57,718 nucleotides of DNA from UMGS1663 sp963621995 (GCA_963621995.1 CAVFFZ010000006.1:1-57718), one strand, 5' to 3'; shown: positions 24,186 through 32,256, counted from the stretch's first letter. The notes: generated by a model from the sequence alone, not told the origin. A program made the numbers and translations.

Positions 24186-24410
24186 CTAAGGGACATAGTT
24201 TGTTTCTATATAATTATTTCTTCTGTCTAAAATTATATAATTAATTTTTTTGTTTTCAAGTGTTGATATTACTTTTGCATAACTTGTTTTTGGAAATGCA
24301 CATGTACATATGTTTTTTTCTCTTGTTTCTGCTAATTTATAATCAAAAATATATGATAATATTAATGCATCTTTACCATATACATGATAAAATTTTCCTA
24401 TTTCAACCAA
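24186..24410 (-). CDS. MutS domain I-like protein (DGR accessory MSL type), probably frameshifted
   Basis: The frame encodes 74 residues resembling the N-terminal mismatch-recognition domain of MutS: VEIGKFYHVYGKDALILSYI, ICTCAFPKTSYAKVISTLEN and INYIILDRRNNY. MutS has GxFYE at the DNA-probing site; here FYH lacks the Glu. Small MutS-like proteins (MSL) have been described next to some diversity-generating retroelements. The only start in this frame is a TTG. In-frame protein-like sequence (KKYECHKNSINNKKIHPDSVIL) continues upstream, and an ATG with a good RBS (AAAGGA) at 24466 opens a different frame that stops after 17 codons. A one-base indel just after that ATG would restore a product of about 93 residues. 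Confidence 0.65.
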   Translation of the reverse strand: MVEIGKFYHVYGKDALILSYIFDYKLAETREKNICTCAFPKTSYAKVISTLENKKINYIILDRRNNYIETNYVP

Positions 24411-24495
24411 TATTACACTATCTGGATGAATTTTTTTATTGTTGATACTATTCTTATGACACTCATATTTTTTCCTTTTTTATATTTTTGGTGCG

Positions 24496-24528
24496 GGGCT
24501 GTTGAAGCCCAAAGGTCTTCTTCAGCCC
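24496..24528. repeat. GC-rich hairpin between the DGR-like target and the MutS-like gene
   Basis: GGGCTG-AA-GAAG and CTTC-AA-CAGCCC pair around a 9-base loop with a symmetric 2x2 internal loop. No T run follows on the minus strand. Hairpins downstream of the variable region aid target recognition in some DGRs; alternatively it protects the mRNA end. Confidence 0.6.
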
Positions 24529-24556
24529 TTTATAAGTCTGGTTTATCAACCTCACC

Positions 24557-25948
24557 TTAATTATCTGTTGTTATACTAAAATCTATTGTTATACTATAAT
24601 TCCAGTCTGTTTCTATTATATCATCTATTTTTGGAACTTCTGTGTTTTTGACATCAGATTCTAGAGAAACTACGGGGCAAACCGCCGCAAAGCCGACACG
24701 CTTGCTTCCGTCAGAGCGGAACATGCACTGTTCGCCAGTCCAAGTTATGTCGTAGTCAGTGCCCAACCAGCCGAGACCGAAGAAAGCATTGCTTGAATCC
24801 GCATTGCTTGAATCCGCGACGACACCGAGCGAACCGAGCCACATATGTCTTCCGTTACCAGATCCATTGTAGACAACATCTGTATTTTTAAATAACATAT
24901 TATATGCTCTTGTATTTGACATTGTTACATATGGTGCATCATCCTCATACTCACCATTTACTGTATAATAATATCCATTTACTGTTCCTTTGACTGTTGT
25001 AGTTGTTTTATTATTTAGCCAACTTTCTGGTGTATATTTATTTGAATAACTATATGTATCTCCATAATTTTTGTCTCCATGATATGCTTCCACATTATAT
25101 TTTTTTATTAATTCTGTTGTTGTTACACCTGTTAGTTCATTTACATCATCTTGTGTCATACTTCTTGCTGTTCCATATTCTGTTGTGTACATTTTACATA
25201 TATTCTCTAATTCTGTTATTGAGTTTGTATATGCTTTTGCACCACACATCAATAAATATGGATCTGAATTTAATGTTGTTCCATCATCATTACTCTTTTT
25301 TAATGGCTGTGATGCCATTATCCTTATTCCACCTGTTGTGCTATCTATCCCCATTACTCTCCAATGTAATTGGTTTAATGATACATCATATCTCTGTGCA
25401 CTTGCTATTCCTAATGTATTTGCTGTTACTGTATATGTTCCACTTGTTGGATTTGTATAATCTACATAATCTCCTATGTGTAAGTGGTCTTCATCTGTAC
25501 AACTTCCATCTGAATTTGTACATCCATCTTCTATTGCTTGTTCATACATTTCCACTAGTGTTTTTGTTCCTGTTTCTGTGTTATCATATGGTCCACTTAT
25601 CTTACTTCCATTTAGTTTGTATATTCTTCCACTTTTTGTGAATTTTACTTTTATGTTTCCACTTGCTGTTGCTTTTGTTCCATTTGCATCTAGTTGTTTT
25701 TGTATGTCTGATGCTGTTATACTGTCTGAGTCATACTTTTCTCCCATTGCTCCTGTGTATGCTATTTGTACTGCTTCTTTTTCTTCTGCTATTTTTGTTT
25801 CTTCTTTTGCCTTTTGGGCTTGTGTTATTACACCATTTTCTTCTGTTACCATTGATATGCTTACTCCTGCTAGTATTAGCAAGATTACTATTGTTACAAC
25901 TAACGCAATTAGCGTGATTCCTTTTGCATTTTTTAATGTTTTTAACAT
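24557..25948 (-). CDS. Prepilin-like protein with a C-terminal DGR-type variable (CLec-like) domain
   Basis: The 463-residue protein starts with a class III-type leader: MLKTLKNAKG then ITLIALVVTIVILLILAGVSI (about residues 11-33). Position +5 after the predicted cleavage is Ala where type IV pilins have Glu. A coiled stalk follows, then a domain with LHWRVMGIDSTTGGIRIMAS (about residue 195). The C-terminal domain (residues ~340-430, RHMWLGSLGVVADSSN...FRSDGSKRVGFAAVCPVVSLES) matches the C-type-lectin-like variable domains of DGR targets in Clostridia, whose last strand reads VRPVVSL or similar. DNA of that domain is about 57% G+C while the rest of the gene is very AT-rich. RBS GGGAGG. The gene follows an attenuator-like leader. 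No reverse transcriptase is in the window. Confidence 0.85.
   Translation of the reverse strand: MLKTLKNAKGITLIALVVTIVILLILAGVSISMVTEENGVITQAQKAKEETKIAEEKEAVQIAYTGAMGEKYDSDSITASDIQKQLDANGTKATASGNIKVKFTKSGRIYKLNGSKISGPYDNTETGTKTLVEMYEQAIEDGCTNSDGSCTDEDHLHIGDYVDYTNPTSGTYTVTANTLGIASAQRYDVSLNQLHWRVMGIDSTTGGIRIMASQPLKKSNDDGTTLNSDPYLLMCGAKAYTNSITELENICKMYTTEYGTARSMTQDDVNELTGVTTTELIKKYNVEAYHGDKNYGDTYSYSNKYTPESWLNNKTTTTVKGTVNGYYYTVNGEYEDDAPYVTMSNTRAYNMLFKNTDVVYNGSGNGRHMWLGSLGVVADSSNADSSNAFFGLGWLGTDYDITWTGEQCMFRSDGSKRVGFAAVCPVVSLESDVKNTEVPKIDDIIETDWNYSITIDFSITTDN
24661..24860 (-). other. Candidate DGR variable region (VR)
   Basis: By hand count 102 of the 180 bases 24661-24840 are G or C, against a surrounding sequence that is mostly A/T. 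It encodes residues ~364-429 of the target. Its distal end, GCGGTTTGCCCCGTAGTTTC on the minus strand, is the most G+C-rich part and sits where an IMH (initiation of mutagenic homing) element would be. High G+C in a VR is expected when template adenines have been replaced. Confidence 0.7.
24788..24817. repeat. Two tandem copies of a 15-bp unit inside the variable region
   Basis: ATTGCTTGAATCCGC occurs twice in a row, in frame, giving ADSSN-ADSSN in the protein. It changes the length of the variable domain by five residues. Confidence 0.9.
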
Positions 25949-25990
25949 TTTTCTTTTCCTCCCTTTTTTTATTTTTTTGCACGCAAAAAC

Positions 25991-26016
25991 GACAGCCTAT
26001 CTTTTAATAGTCTGTC
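25991..26016 (-). promoter_or_regulatory. Terminator-like hairpin in the leader of the DGR-like target
   Basis: GACAGACTAT, a 6-base loop and ATAGGCTGTC (one mismatch) are followed by GTTTTTGC on the minus strand. The T run can itself pair with the next GCAAAAA, so a competing structure is possible. It stands between the short ORF and the target gene, as in attenuation. Confidence 0.55.
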
Positions 26017-26076
26017 ATTTGAATATCACAAATAAAGTTATTTATACCTTTTTCTGTTCTATTTAATTTCACTAAA

Positions 26077-26124
26077 TTACCGTGTGTGTACAGCCCCAAA
26101 GCTTACAGGCATTACCATTTTCAT
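26077..26124 (-). CDS. 15-residue leader ORF upstream of the DGR-like target
   Basis: ATG to TAA encodes MKMVMPVSFGAVHTR. An AAAGGAG site stands 5 bases before the ATG, better than many genes here, and a near-consensus promoter lies 36 bases upstream. It could be a leader peptide controlling the hairpin at 25991-26016, a very small protein or the stump of a lost gene. Codons show no run of one amino acid, so amino-acid attenuation in the classic sense is not obvious. Confidence 0.45.
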   Translation of the reverse strand: MKMVMPVSFGAVHTR

Positions 26125-26159
26125 GTTTTCTCCTTTGTTTTCGCTTTTATTACATTTTC

Positions 26160-26188
26160 ATTTTATAATTAAATATATTAGTTGTCAA
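26160..26188 (-). promoter_or_regulatory. Sigma-A type promoter of the DGR-like target unit
   Basis: TTGACA (26183-26188), exactly 17 bases, then TAAAAT (26160-26165) on the minus strand, a near-perfect housekeeping promoter. Confidence 0.8.
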
Positions 26189-26295
26189 TACATTTCTAGA
26201 AAAAATAGGCTTACACTGTGGCAAAATTTTCATTGCCAATGTAACGTATTTTTCCATTTTTCAGCTTTTTAATATTTTGGGTTATTACGCTTTTC

Positions 26296-26325
26296 TTGAC
26301 AAATATCTTACTTGCGAATTATAAT
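26296..26325 (+). promoter_or_regulatory. Promoter of mutS2
   Basis: TTGACA (26296-26301), 18 bases, TATAAT (26320-26325). Both hexamers are perfect. The RBS AAGGAG at 26349-26354 and the ATG at 26363 follow. Confidence 0.85.
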
Positions 26326-26362
26326 ATATCCGTAAATACGCATGAAGTAAGGAGTTTTTGTA

Positions 26363-28816
26363 ATGCAAAATTATTTAAATAAATTAGAATATAATAAAAT
26401 TTTAACTTTACTTTCAAGTAATTCAAAAACATATTTAGGTAAAGAACTTTGCTTAAATTTAAAACCTGTAAATTCAAAAGATAAAGTTGTAACTTTGTTA
26501 AAAGAAACTGATGAAGCATGTATTCTTTCTTTTCGTAAAGGTAGTTTGCCTATATCAAATTTTGAAGATATTTCTTTATATATTAAAAATTTAGAAAGTA
26601 ATATTTCTTTAAGTGCAAAAGCTTTGCTTGATACTGCAAATATTTTAAGAATTTCGACAGATTTAAAAGAATATTTTTATAATGATGAAGATTTTGATTT
26701 ATCTAATTTTCCTATTTTAGATTCATATTTTAGTAGGTTATATTCAAACAAAGCTATAGAAGATAAAATTTTTACTTGTATTGTAGATGAAAATACTATT
26801 GCTGATGATGCTTCAATAGTTTTGGCTAATTTGAGAAGAAATAGAAGAAAATTAGAGAATCAAATTAAAGATACCTTAAATAAAATAATTCACTCTAACA
26901 CTAAAGCTATAATGGATCCTATTGTTACTATTAGAAATGACAGATATGTTATTCCTGTAAAAGAAGATTTTAAAGGTCAAATTAAAGGCTTTGTTCATGA
27001 TGTATCTGCTAGTGGTTCTACTTTGTTTGTTGAACCTATGGCTGTTTTTGAATTAAATAATAGCATTTCTAATATTAAAGTAGAAGAGTCTATTGAAATT
27101 GAAAAAATATTAGCTAATTTATCTTCTTTATTGTTTAATTTAACAGCTGAATTAAATAATGATGTATATCTTTTAGGAAAATTAGACTTTATTTTTGCTA
27201 AAGCTAGTTTTTCTAGAGGTATGAATGCAATTTGCCCTATTGTAAATGATAATAAACACATTAATTTAGTAAAAGCTCGTCATCCATTAATAGATAAGGA
27301 TAAAGTAGTACCTATTGATGTTGAAATTAGCCAAAATTATTCTTCCTTAATTATTACTGGTCCAAATACTGGTGGAAAAACTGTTACTTTAAAAACTGTT
27401 GGTCTCTTAACTTTAATGGCTTGTAGTGGTTTGTTTATTCCTGCTGAAGAAAATAGTAGTATATATGTTTTTGACAATGTTTTTGCTGATATTGGTGATG
27501 AACAAAGTATTGAAGAATCTTTAAGTACTTTCTCTTCTCATATTAGTAATGTAGTTCATATTATTAATAATTCTACATCTAATAGCCTTATTTTATTAGA
27601 TGAATTAGGCTCTGGCACAGACCCTATAGAGGGTTCTAGTCTTGCAATTAGTATTTTAGAATACTTCCATAACATAGGTGCTATTACTTTTGCAACTACA
27701 CATTATCCAGAAATTAAAAATTATGCACTAGTAACAAGTGGTTTTGAAAATGCTAGTTCAGATTTTGATATAGAAAATTTAAAACCTACCTATAAATTAT
27801 TAATTGGTATTCCTGGTAAGAGTAATGCGTTCGCTATTAGCAAAAAACTTGGTATTTCTAATTATATTTTAGATAGAGCCAAAAGTTTTCTAAAGGAAGA
27901 TGAAATAAGTATAGAAGAACTTTTAAAAAATATTTATGATGATAAATTAATTATTGAAAATGAAAAAGATGAAATTATAAAAAATAAAAATCAGATTGAA
28001 CTTTTAAGAAAAAGCCTAGAACAAGAAAAAAATAGCCAAAAAAAATTAAAAGAAGACAAAATTGAAAAAGCTCAAATTGAAGCAAAAAACCTACTCTTAA
28101 ATGCTAAAGAAGATGCTAATAATACTATTAAAGAATTGAATGTTTTGTATAATAATTTAAAAGATTTTGAAGAAATAGATTTAGATAATTGGTCTGATAC
28201 TCAAATTGCTAATTTTGTAAAAAGCCATTTTAAAAAAGGCACTTTAAAACAAGCTAATTTATATAGAAATAATCTAAATTCTTCTTTTGATAGCTTAACT
28301 GCTAGTTCAAATGTTACAAATAAAAATAATACTGTTGTTAATCATTTTTCTAAAGATGACTTAAAGGTTGGTATGAAAATTAAATTAGCAAACTTTAATG
28401 ACATTGCAACTATTACCTCTTTATCTGGCAAAAAAAATGTTCTTCAAGTTCAAGTAGGAAATATTAAAACTAATATTTCTTTAGATGATATTGTAGAAAT
28501 TAATATAAAAGAAAAAAACACAAAAAATGTTAATTCTAGAGCATCTTCTGTAACTTCATTTAAATCTAAAGAGGTTACTCCAGAAATAAATGTTATTGGT
28601 CAAAATACTGAAGATGCATGTTTTGTAATAGACAAATATTTAGACGATTGTGCAATTGCAAAACTTAGTCCTGTACGTATTGTTCACGGAAAAGGCACTG
28701 GCAAATTAAGAGAAGGAATTCACAATTTCCTTCGTAAAAATCCTCATGTAAAAAGTTTTAGACTTGGCACTTTTGGTGAAGGTGAAATGGGAGTTACTGT
28801 TGTTGAATTAAAGTAA
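26363..28816 (+). CDS. mutS2: Endonuclease MutS2
   Basis: MutS2 is a MutS-like ATPase linked to suppression of recombination and to ribosome rescue, with a C-terminal Smr nuclease domain. The 817-residue protein has the MutS core (SGSTLFVEPMAVFELNN), Walker A GPNTGGKTVTLKT (around residue 333), DEQSIEESLSTFSSH, Walker B LILLDELGSGTDPIEG, FATTHYPEIK, a coiled coil (about 510-600) and the Smr domain (about 740-817) with HGKGTGKLREGIHNFL. In Smr the usual LDLRG motif reads INVIGQ, without the Arg. The gene is on the plus strand, divergent from its neighbours, with its own promoter and a terminator at 28906-28950. Confidence 0.97.
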   Translation: MQNYLNKLEYNKILTLLSSNSKTYLGKELCLNLKPVNSKDKVVTLLKETDEACILSFRKGSLPISNFEDISLYIKNLESNISLSAKALLDTANILRISTDLKEYFYNDEDFDLSNFPILDSYFSRLYSNKAIEDKIFTCIVDENTIADDASIVLANLRRNRRKLENQIKDTLNKIIHSNTKAIMDPIVTIRNDRYVIPVKEDFKGQIKGFVHDVSASGSTLFVEPMAVFELNNSISNIKVEESIEIEKILANLSSLLFNLTAELNNDVYLLGKLDFIFAKASFSRGMNAICPIVNDNKHINLVKARHPLIDKDKVVPIDVEISQNYSSLIITGPNTGGKTVTLKTVGLLTLMACSGLFIPAEENSSIYVFDNVFADIGDEQSIEESLSTFSSHISNVVHIINNSTSNSLILLDELGSGTDPIEGSSLAISILEYFHNIGAITFATTHYPEIKNYALVTSGFENASSDFDIENLKPTYKLLIGIPGKSNAFAISKKLGISNYILDRAKSFLKEDEISIEELLKNIYDDKLIIENEKDEIIKNKNQIELLRKSLEQEKNSQKKLKEDKIEKAQIEAKNLLLNAKEDANNTIKELNVLYNNLKDFEEIDLDNWSDTQIANFVKSHFKKGTLKQANLYRNNLNSSFDSLTASSNVTNKNNTVVNHFSKDDLKVGMKIKLANFNDIATITSLSGKKNVLQVQVGNIKTNISLDDIVEINIKEKNTKNVNSRASSVTSFKSKEVTPEINVIGQNTEDACFVIDKYLDDCAIAKLSPVRIVHGKGTGKLREGIHNFLRKNPHVKSFRLGTFGEGEMGVTVVELK

Positions 28817-28832
28817 AAATACAATTTTATGT

Positions 28833-28910
28833 AATAAAATTTGTGTGGAATGTTTAGCGAAGCTTTTTATATTCTAGGAAAGCTTTGAGAACTTTCCTAG
28901 AACATAAAAA
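28833..28910. repeat. Dispersed ~100-bp hairpin repeat, copy 1
   Basis: The first 26 bases (28833-28858) are identical to 52810-52835. A hairpin with an 11-bp stem, TTCTAGGAAAG/CTTTCCTAGAA, follows. A more diverged copy lies at 48287-48382. Confidence 0.75.
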
Positions 28911-28950
28911 AGAGACATCAAGATATTTTTCTATAATGTCTCTTTTTTTT
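28906..28950. terminator. Bidirectional terminator between mutS2 and the cyclophilin gene
   Basis: AAAAAAGAGACAT and ATGTCTCTTTTTTT pair around a 17-base loop. It serves two convergent genes, mutS2 on the plus strand and the cyclophilin on the minus strand. Confidence 0.88.
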
Positions 28951-28951
28951 A

Positions 28952-29767
28952 TTAATTTAAACTAGAACTATAATATTTCATTAAGTAATTATAGTAGTTA
29001 AATGGTTCAAGTGTTTCTGGTTCTCCATAATCCACTCCGTATGTTTCAACTGTAATGCTTGTTATAACTGGTTTATTAATAGGCATATCTGCTGTTAATT
29101 CATTGCCATTTTCATCTTTTGGAGTTTCTTCTCCATCTTGCAATTCTGAACTTCTGTACGTTACTTCTGTATTTGCTATTTCATCTACAACATCCATTCC
29201 TTCAATTACTTTTCCAAAACCTGCATACATTCCATTTAATGAAGTATAGTCTTCATGCATAATAAAGAATTGTGATCCTGCTGAATTATAGCTTTCTTCT
29301 GTTAAACTACTACTTATACTGCTATAATCTGAACGAGCCATTGCTATAACTCCTCTTTCTAATTTTATTTTATTTGTAGTATAGTTATTTGCAATCATTT
29401 CTCCTTTTATTGCATATGTAGAAGTATCTCCATTACCTTTTAAATCATCAAGAGTTGGTGTTCCTGTACCATCACCATTTTTATCTCCACCTTGAATCAT
29501 GAAACCTGGAATTACTCTATGAAATGTAAGTCCATTATAAAATCCACGATTTGCTAAAGTTATAAAATTTGCAACTGTATTAGGCGCCTGGTCTGGATAT
29601 AATTCTATTTTTATTGTTCCATAATCTTGAACTTCAATAGTCGCTATTGGATTTTGTACTTCAGTTGTAAGCTTTTTAACTATTCCATAGCTCACATATC
29701 CTATTCCTGCTATTAATAATATAATAGCTATTATATAAATTATTTTTGTTATTAAGTCTTTTTTCAT
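28952..29767 (-). CDS. Peptidyl-prolyl cis-trans isomerase, cyclophilin type, membrane-anchored
   Basis: Cyclophilins catalyse proline isomerisation in folding proteins. The 271-residue protein has an N-terminal membrane anchor (about residues 9-31, no clear lipobox) and then a cyclophilin domain acting outside the cell: IKIELYPDQAPNTVANFITLANRGFYNGLTFHRVIPGFMIQGGDKNGDGTG, AMARSDYSS, SAGSQFFIMHEDYTSLNGMYAGFGKVIEGMDVVDEI. Insertions relative to the minimal fold include LDDLKGNGDTSTYAIKGEM. A GTG at 29776 touches the AAAGGA RBS, so the ATG at 29767 is used. It follows disA closely. Confidence 0.94.
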   Translation of the reverse strand: MKKDLITKIIYIIAIILLIAGIGYVSYGIVKKLTTEVQNPIATIEVQDYGTIKIELYPDQAPNTVANFITLANRGFYNGLTFHRVIPGFMIQGGDKNGDGTGTPTLDDLKGNGDTSTYAIKGEMIANNYTTNKIKLERGVIAMARSDYSSISSSLTEESYNSAGSQFFIMHEDYTSLNGMYAGFGKVIEGMDVVDEIANTEVTYRSSELQDGEETPKDENGNELTADMPINKPVITSITVETYGVDYGEPETLEPFNYYNYLMKYYSSSLN

Positions 29768-29787
29768 TTTTTTCACTTTCCTTTGCT

Positions 29788-30864
29788 TTATAAAATTAAA
29801 TTATCAAACACAAATTGTTCTTGCATTCTTTTTAAAGATTGTTTTATTGTTCTTGCTCTTACCTCTCCAATTCCATCAACATCGTCTAAACTTGGAATAT
29901 CAGCTGCTAATATATGTTGGAAAGATTTAAATGATCTTACTAGATTATCCACAATATTACTTGGCATTCTTGGTATTTTATTTAAAATTCTATATCCTCT
30001 TGTATATACTGCAACTTCATCATAGTTATCAAAATCTTCGTACCCAAGAAGTCTTGCTATAATTTGTGACTTCATCAAGTCTTCATGTGTTAAGCTCTTT
30101 ATTTCTTTTAATACCTTTTCGCAAGCTCGCTTTTTGCCTGGTGCAATATAATCTTTTATTATTAGTAATTCTTCTTTTTCAAGACCTCCAACTAATTCTT
30201 CTAATTGCATTTCTAGTAATCTACCTTCTTGTCCTAACTCATAAATAGACCTTTGAACTTCATCTACCATTTTCATTACCATTTCTGCTCTTTGAATACA
30301 AGTAATTACGTTCTCTAGAGTTACTATATCATTAAATTCATATTCATTTAGTATACTTAATTTACTATCAAATACTTTTTTATATTTTTCCACAGTTTGA
30401 AGTGCTTGATTTGCTTTTGAAATAACCCTTGAAGTATCTTCTAATACATATCTTGAGTAACCTTTAAATATAGTTATTATATTTCTTCTTTGTGAAATGC
30501 TTATAACAATTTCTCCTGTTTGTTTTGCAGTACGTTCAGCAGTTCTATGTCTTGTCCCTGTTTCAGTCGTGGTTATTTCAGAAGATGGTATAAGCTGTGC
30601 ATTTGCATATAATATTTTTTTTAAATCAGAACTTAAAATAATTGCACCATCCATTTTAGCAAGCTCGTATAATCTAGATGATGTGTAATCTATATCTAAT
30701 CTAAATCCACCATCTACAAGATCCAATACTTCTTTACTATCACCTATAATTATTAAAGCACCTGTTTTTGCCTTTAAAATATTTTCCAATCCATCACGAA
30801 TAGGGGTTCCTGGTGAAATCAATTTTAATACATCTGTTATATTACTTTCTTTAAATGTACCCAC
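29788..30864 (-). CDS. disA: Diadenylate cyclase DisA (DNA integrity scanning protein)
   Basis: DisA makes cyclic di-AMP from two ATP and scans DNA; branched DNA inhibits it. The 358-residue protein has the DAC domain with MDGAIILSSDLKKILYANAQLIPS and the catalytic TRHRTAERTAKQ (around residues 105-115), a helical linker and a C-terminal RuvA-like HhH domain (IPSLDDVDGIGEVRARTIKQSL). The start is a GTG. An AGGAG lies 13 bases upstream, rather far. It follows radA by 30 bases, the classic radA-disA pair. Confidence 0.96.
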   Translation of the reverse strand: MGTFKESNITDVLKLISPGTPIRDGLENILKAKTGALIIIGDSKEVLDLVDGGFRLDIDYTSSRLYELAKMDGAIILSSDLKKILYANAQLIPSSEITTTETGTRHRTAERTAKQTGEIVISISQRRNIITIFKGYSRYVLEDTSRVISKANQALQTVEKYKKVFDSKLSILNEYEFNDIVTLENVITCIQRAEMVMKMVDEVQRSIYELGQEGRLLEMQLEELVGGLEKEELLIIKDYIAPGKKRACEKVLKEIKSLTHEDLMKSQIIARLLGYEDFDNYDEVAVYTRGYRILNKIPRMPSNIVDNLVRSFKSFQHILAADIPSLDDVDGIGEVRARTIKQSLKRMQEQFVFDNLIL

Positions 30865-30894
30865 TTTTTCAGTTCAACTCCTAACCTCATTGCT

Positions 30895-32256
30895 CTATTT
30901 TATTACCTTTAATGCCTCATTAATATTCCTAACGCCTATTATATCTAATTTATAATTATCTTTCAATAGTTTTTTGTTATTTTCTGGAATAATGCATTTC
31001 TTGAATCCTAATTTTTCTGCTTCTTTTAGTCTCTTTTCTATCATATTTACTGTTCTTACCTCTCCTGTTAGACCAACTTCACCTATTGCAACAACATCTT
31101 TTTGAATGCTAATACCTTTAAAGCATGAGCTAACAGCTAAAATTACTCCTAAGTCTACCGCTGGTTCTTGTAATTTTATTCCACTTACAACATTCAAATA
31201 TACATCTTGTGAACCCAAATTCATATTTGCTCTTTTTTCTAAAACAGCCATTAAAACTGTTAAACGATTATAATCAATTCCATTTGCTGTTCTTCTTGGA
31301 AGTCCAAAGACTGTAGGTATTGTTAGTGCTTGAAGCTCTATTAGAAGAGGTCTTGTTCCCTCCATACTAGCTACTATTATACTTCCTGGTGGGTTATCTT
31401 CCCTGTCTGAAATTAAAATAGAGGAAGGATTTGTAATCTCAACCATTCCTTTTTCTTGCATTTCAAACATTCCAACTTCATTTGTAGAACCAAACCTATT
31501 TTTTACACCTCTCAAAATACGATAAGAAAAGTATCTTTCACCTTCTAAATATAAAACTGTATCTACCATATGTTCTAAAACCCTTGGTCCTGCTATGTTT
31601 CCTTCTTTTGTAACATGTCCAATTATAATGGTTGTAATTGCTTCTTGCTTACAAATTTTCATAATTCTAGCTGTTATTTCACGAACTTGACTTACAGTAC
31701 CTGCAGCAGAAGTAATTTCATCACTATACATTGTTTGAATAGAATCTATAATTACAAGTTTTGGGTTAGTTTCTTTGATAGCATCTGCTATTAAGTCTAT
31801 ATCTGTTTCTCCTAAAAATAAAATATTATCATTTTTTATATCTAAACGATCTGCTCTTATCTTAATTTGCTCTGCTGACTCTTCTCCTGAGACATATAAA
31901 ACTTTACCTTCTCCTTGCATTTTGTCACAAATCTGAAGAATTAATGTAGATTTTCCAATTCCAGGCTCTCCACCTAAAAGAACTAGAGAACCCTTAACCA
32001 GTCCTCCACCTAAAACTCTATCTAATTCTCCTACCCCGGTTGAAGTTCTAGTTGCTTCTTTTCCTTTAATACTATTTAAAGTAGTTGGCTTGCTACTCTT
32101 TGTTTTTTTATCTGAAATAAAAGAACCATCTTTTTCTTTTACTAATTTTTCCTCATAAAAACTATTCCATGCATTGCAAGCAGGACATTTGCCAAGCCAT
32201 TTTGCAGATTCATATCCACATTCGTTACATACAAAAATTGTTTTACTCTTCGCCAT
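30895..32256 (-). CDS. radA: DNA repair protein RadA (Sms)
   Basis: RadA is a hexameric RecA-like helicase promoting branch migration in recombination. The 453-residue protein has the N-terminal zinc finger (CNECGYESAKWLGKCPAC), Walker A GGEPGIGKSTL, the KNRFGS motif (KNRFGSTNEVGMFEM) and the C-terminal Lon-like domain (AVDLGVILAVSSCFKG, VAIGEVGLTGEVRTV). Its start overlaps the end of the GH15 gene by 14 bases, so the two are translationally coupled. disA follows. Confidence 0.97.
   Translation of the reverse strand: MAKSKTIFVCNECGYESAKWLGKCPACNAWNSFYEEKLVKEKDGSFISDKKTKSSKPTTLNSIKGKEATRTSTGVGELDRVLGGGLVKGSLVLLGGEPGIGKSTLILQICDKMQGEGKVLYVSGEESAEQIKIRADRLDIKNDNILFLGETDIDLIADAIKETNPKLVIIDSIQTMYSDEITSAAGTVSQVREITARIMKICKQEAITTIIIGHVTKEGNIAGPRVLEHMVDTVLYLEGERYFSYRILRGVKNRFGSTNEVGMFEMQEKGMVEITNPSSILISDREDNPPGSIIVASMEGTRPLLIELQALTIPTVFGLPRRTANGIDYNRLTVLMAVLEKRANMNLGSQDVYLNVVSGIKLQEPAVDLGVILAVSSCFKGISIQKDVVAIGEVGLTGEVRTVNMIEKRLKEAEKLGFKKCIIPENNKKLLKDNYKLDIIGVRNINEALKVIK

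Larger units (their letters stand above)
25949..26362. other. 414-bp divergent intergenic region between the DGR-like target and mutS2
   Basis: On the minus strand it holds, in order of transcription, a strong promoter (26160-26188), a 15-codon ORF with an RBS (26077-26124), a terminator-like hairpin (25991-26016) and the target RBS. On the plus strand it holds the mutS2 promoter (26296-26325) and RBS. Confidence 0.75.

Noticed and set aside
25003..25641. Long Leu-rich open frame on the plus strand opposite the DGR-type target
   Set aside because: It is antisense to a well-supported gene, has no RBS, and its composition (Leu/His/Tyr) is that of a shadow frame.
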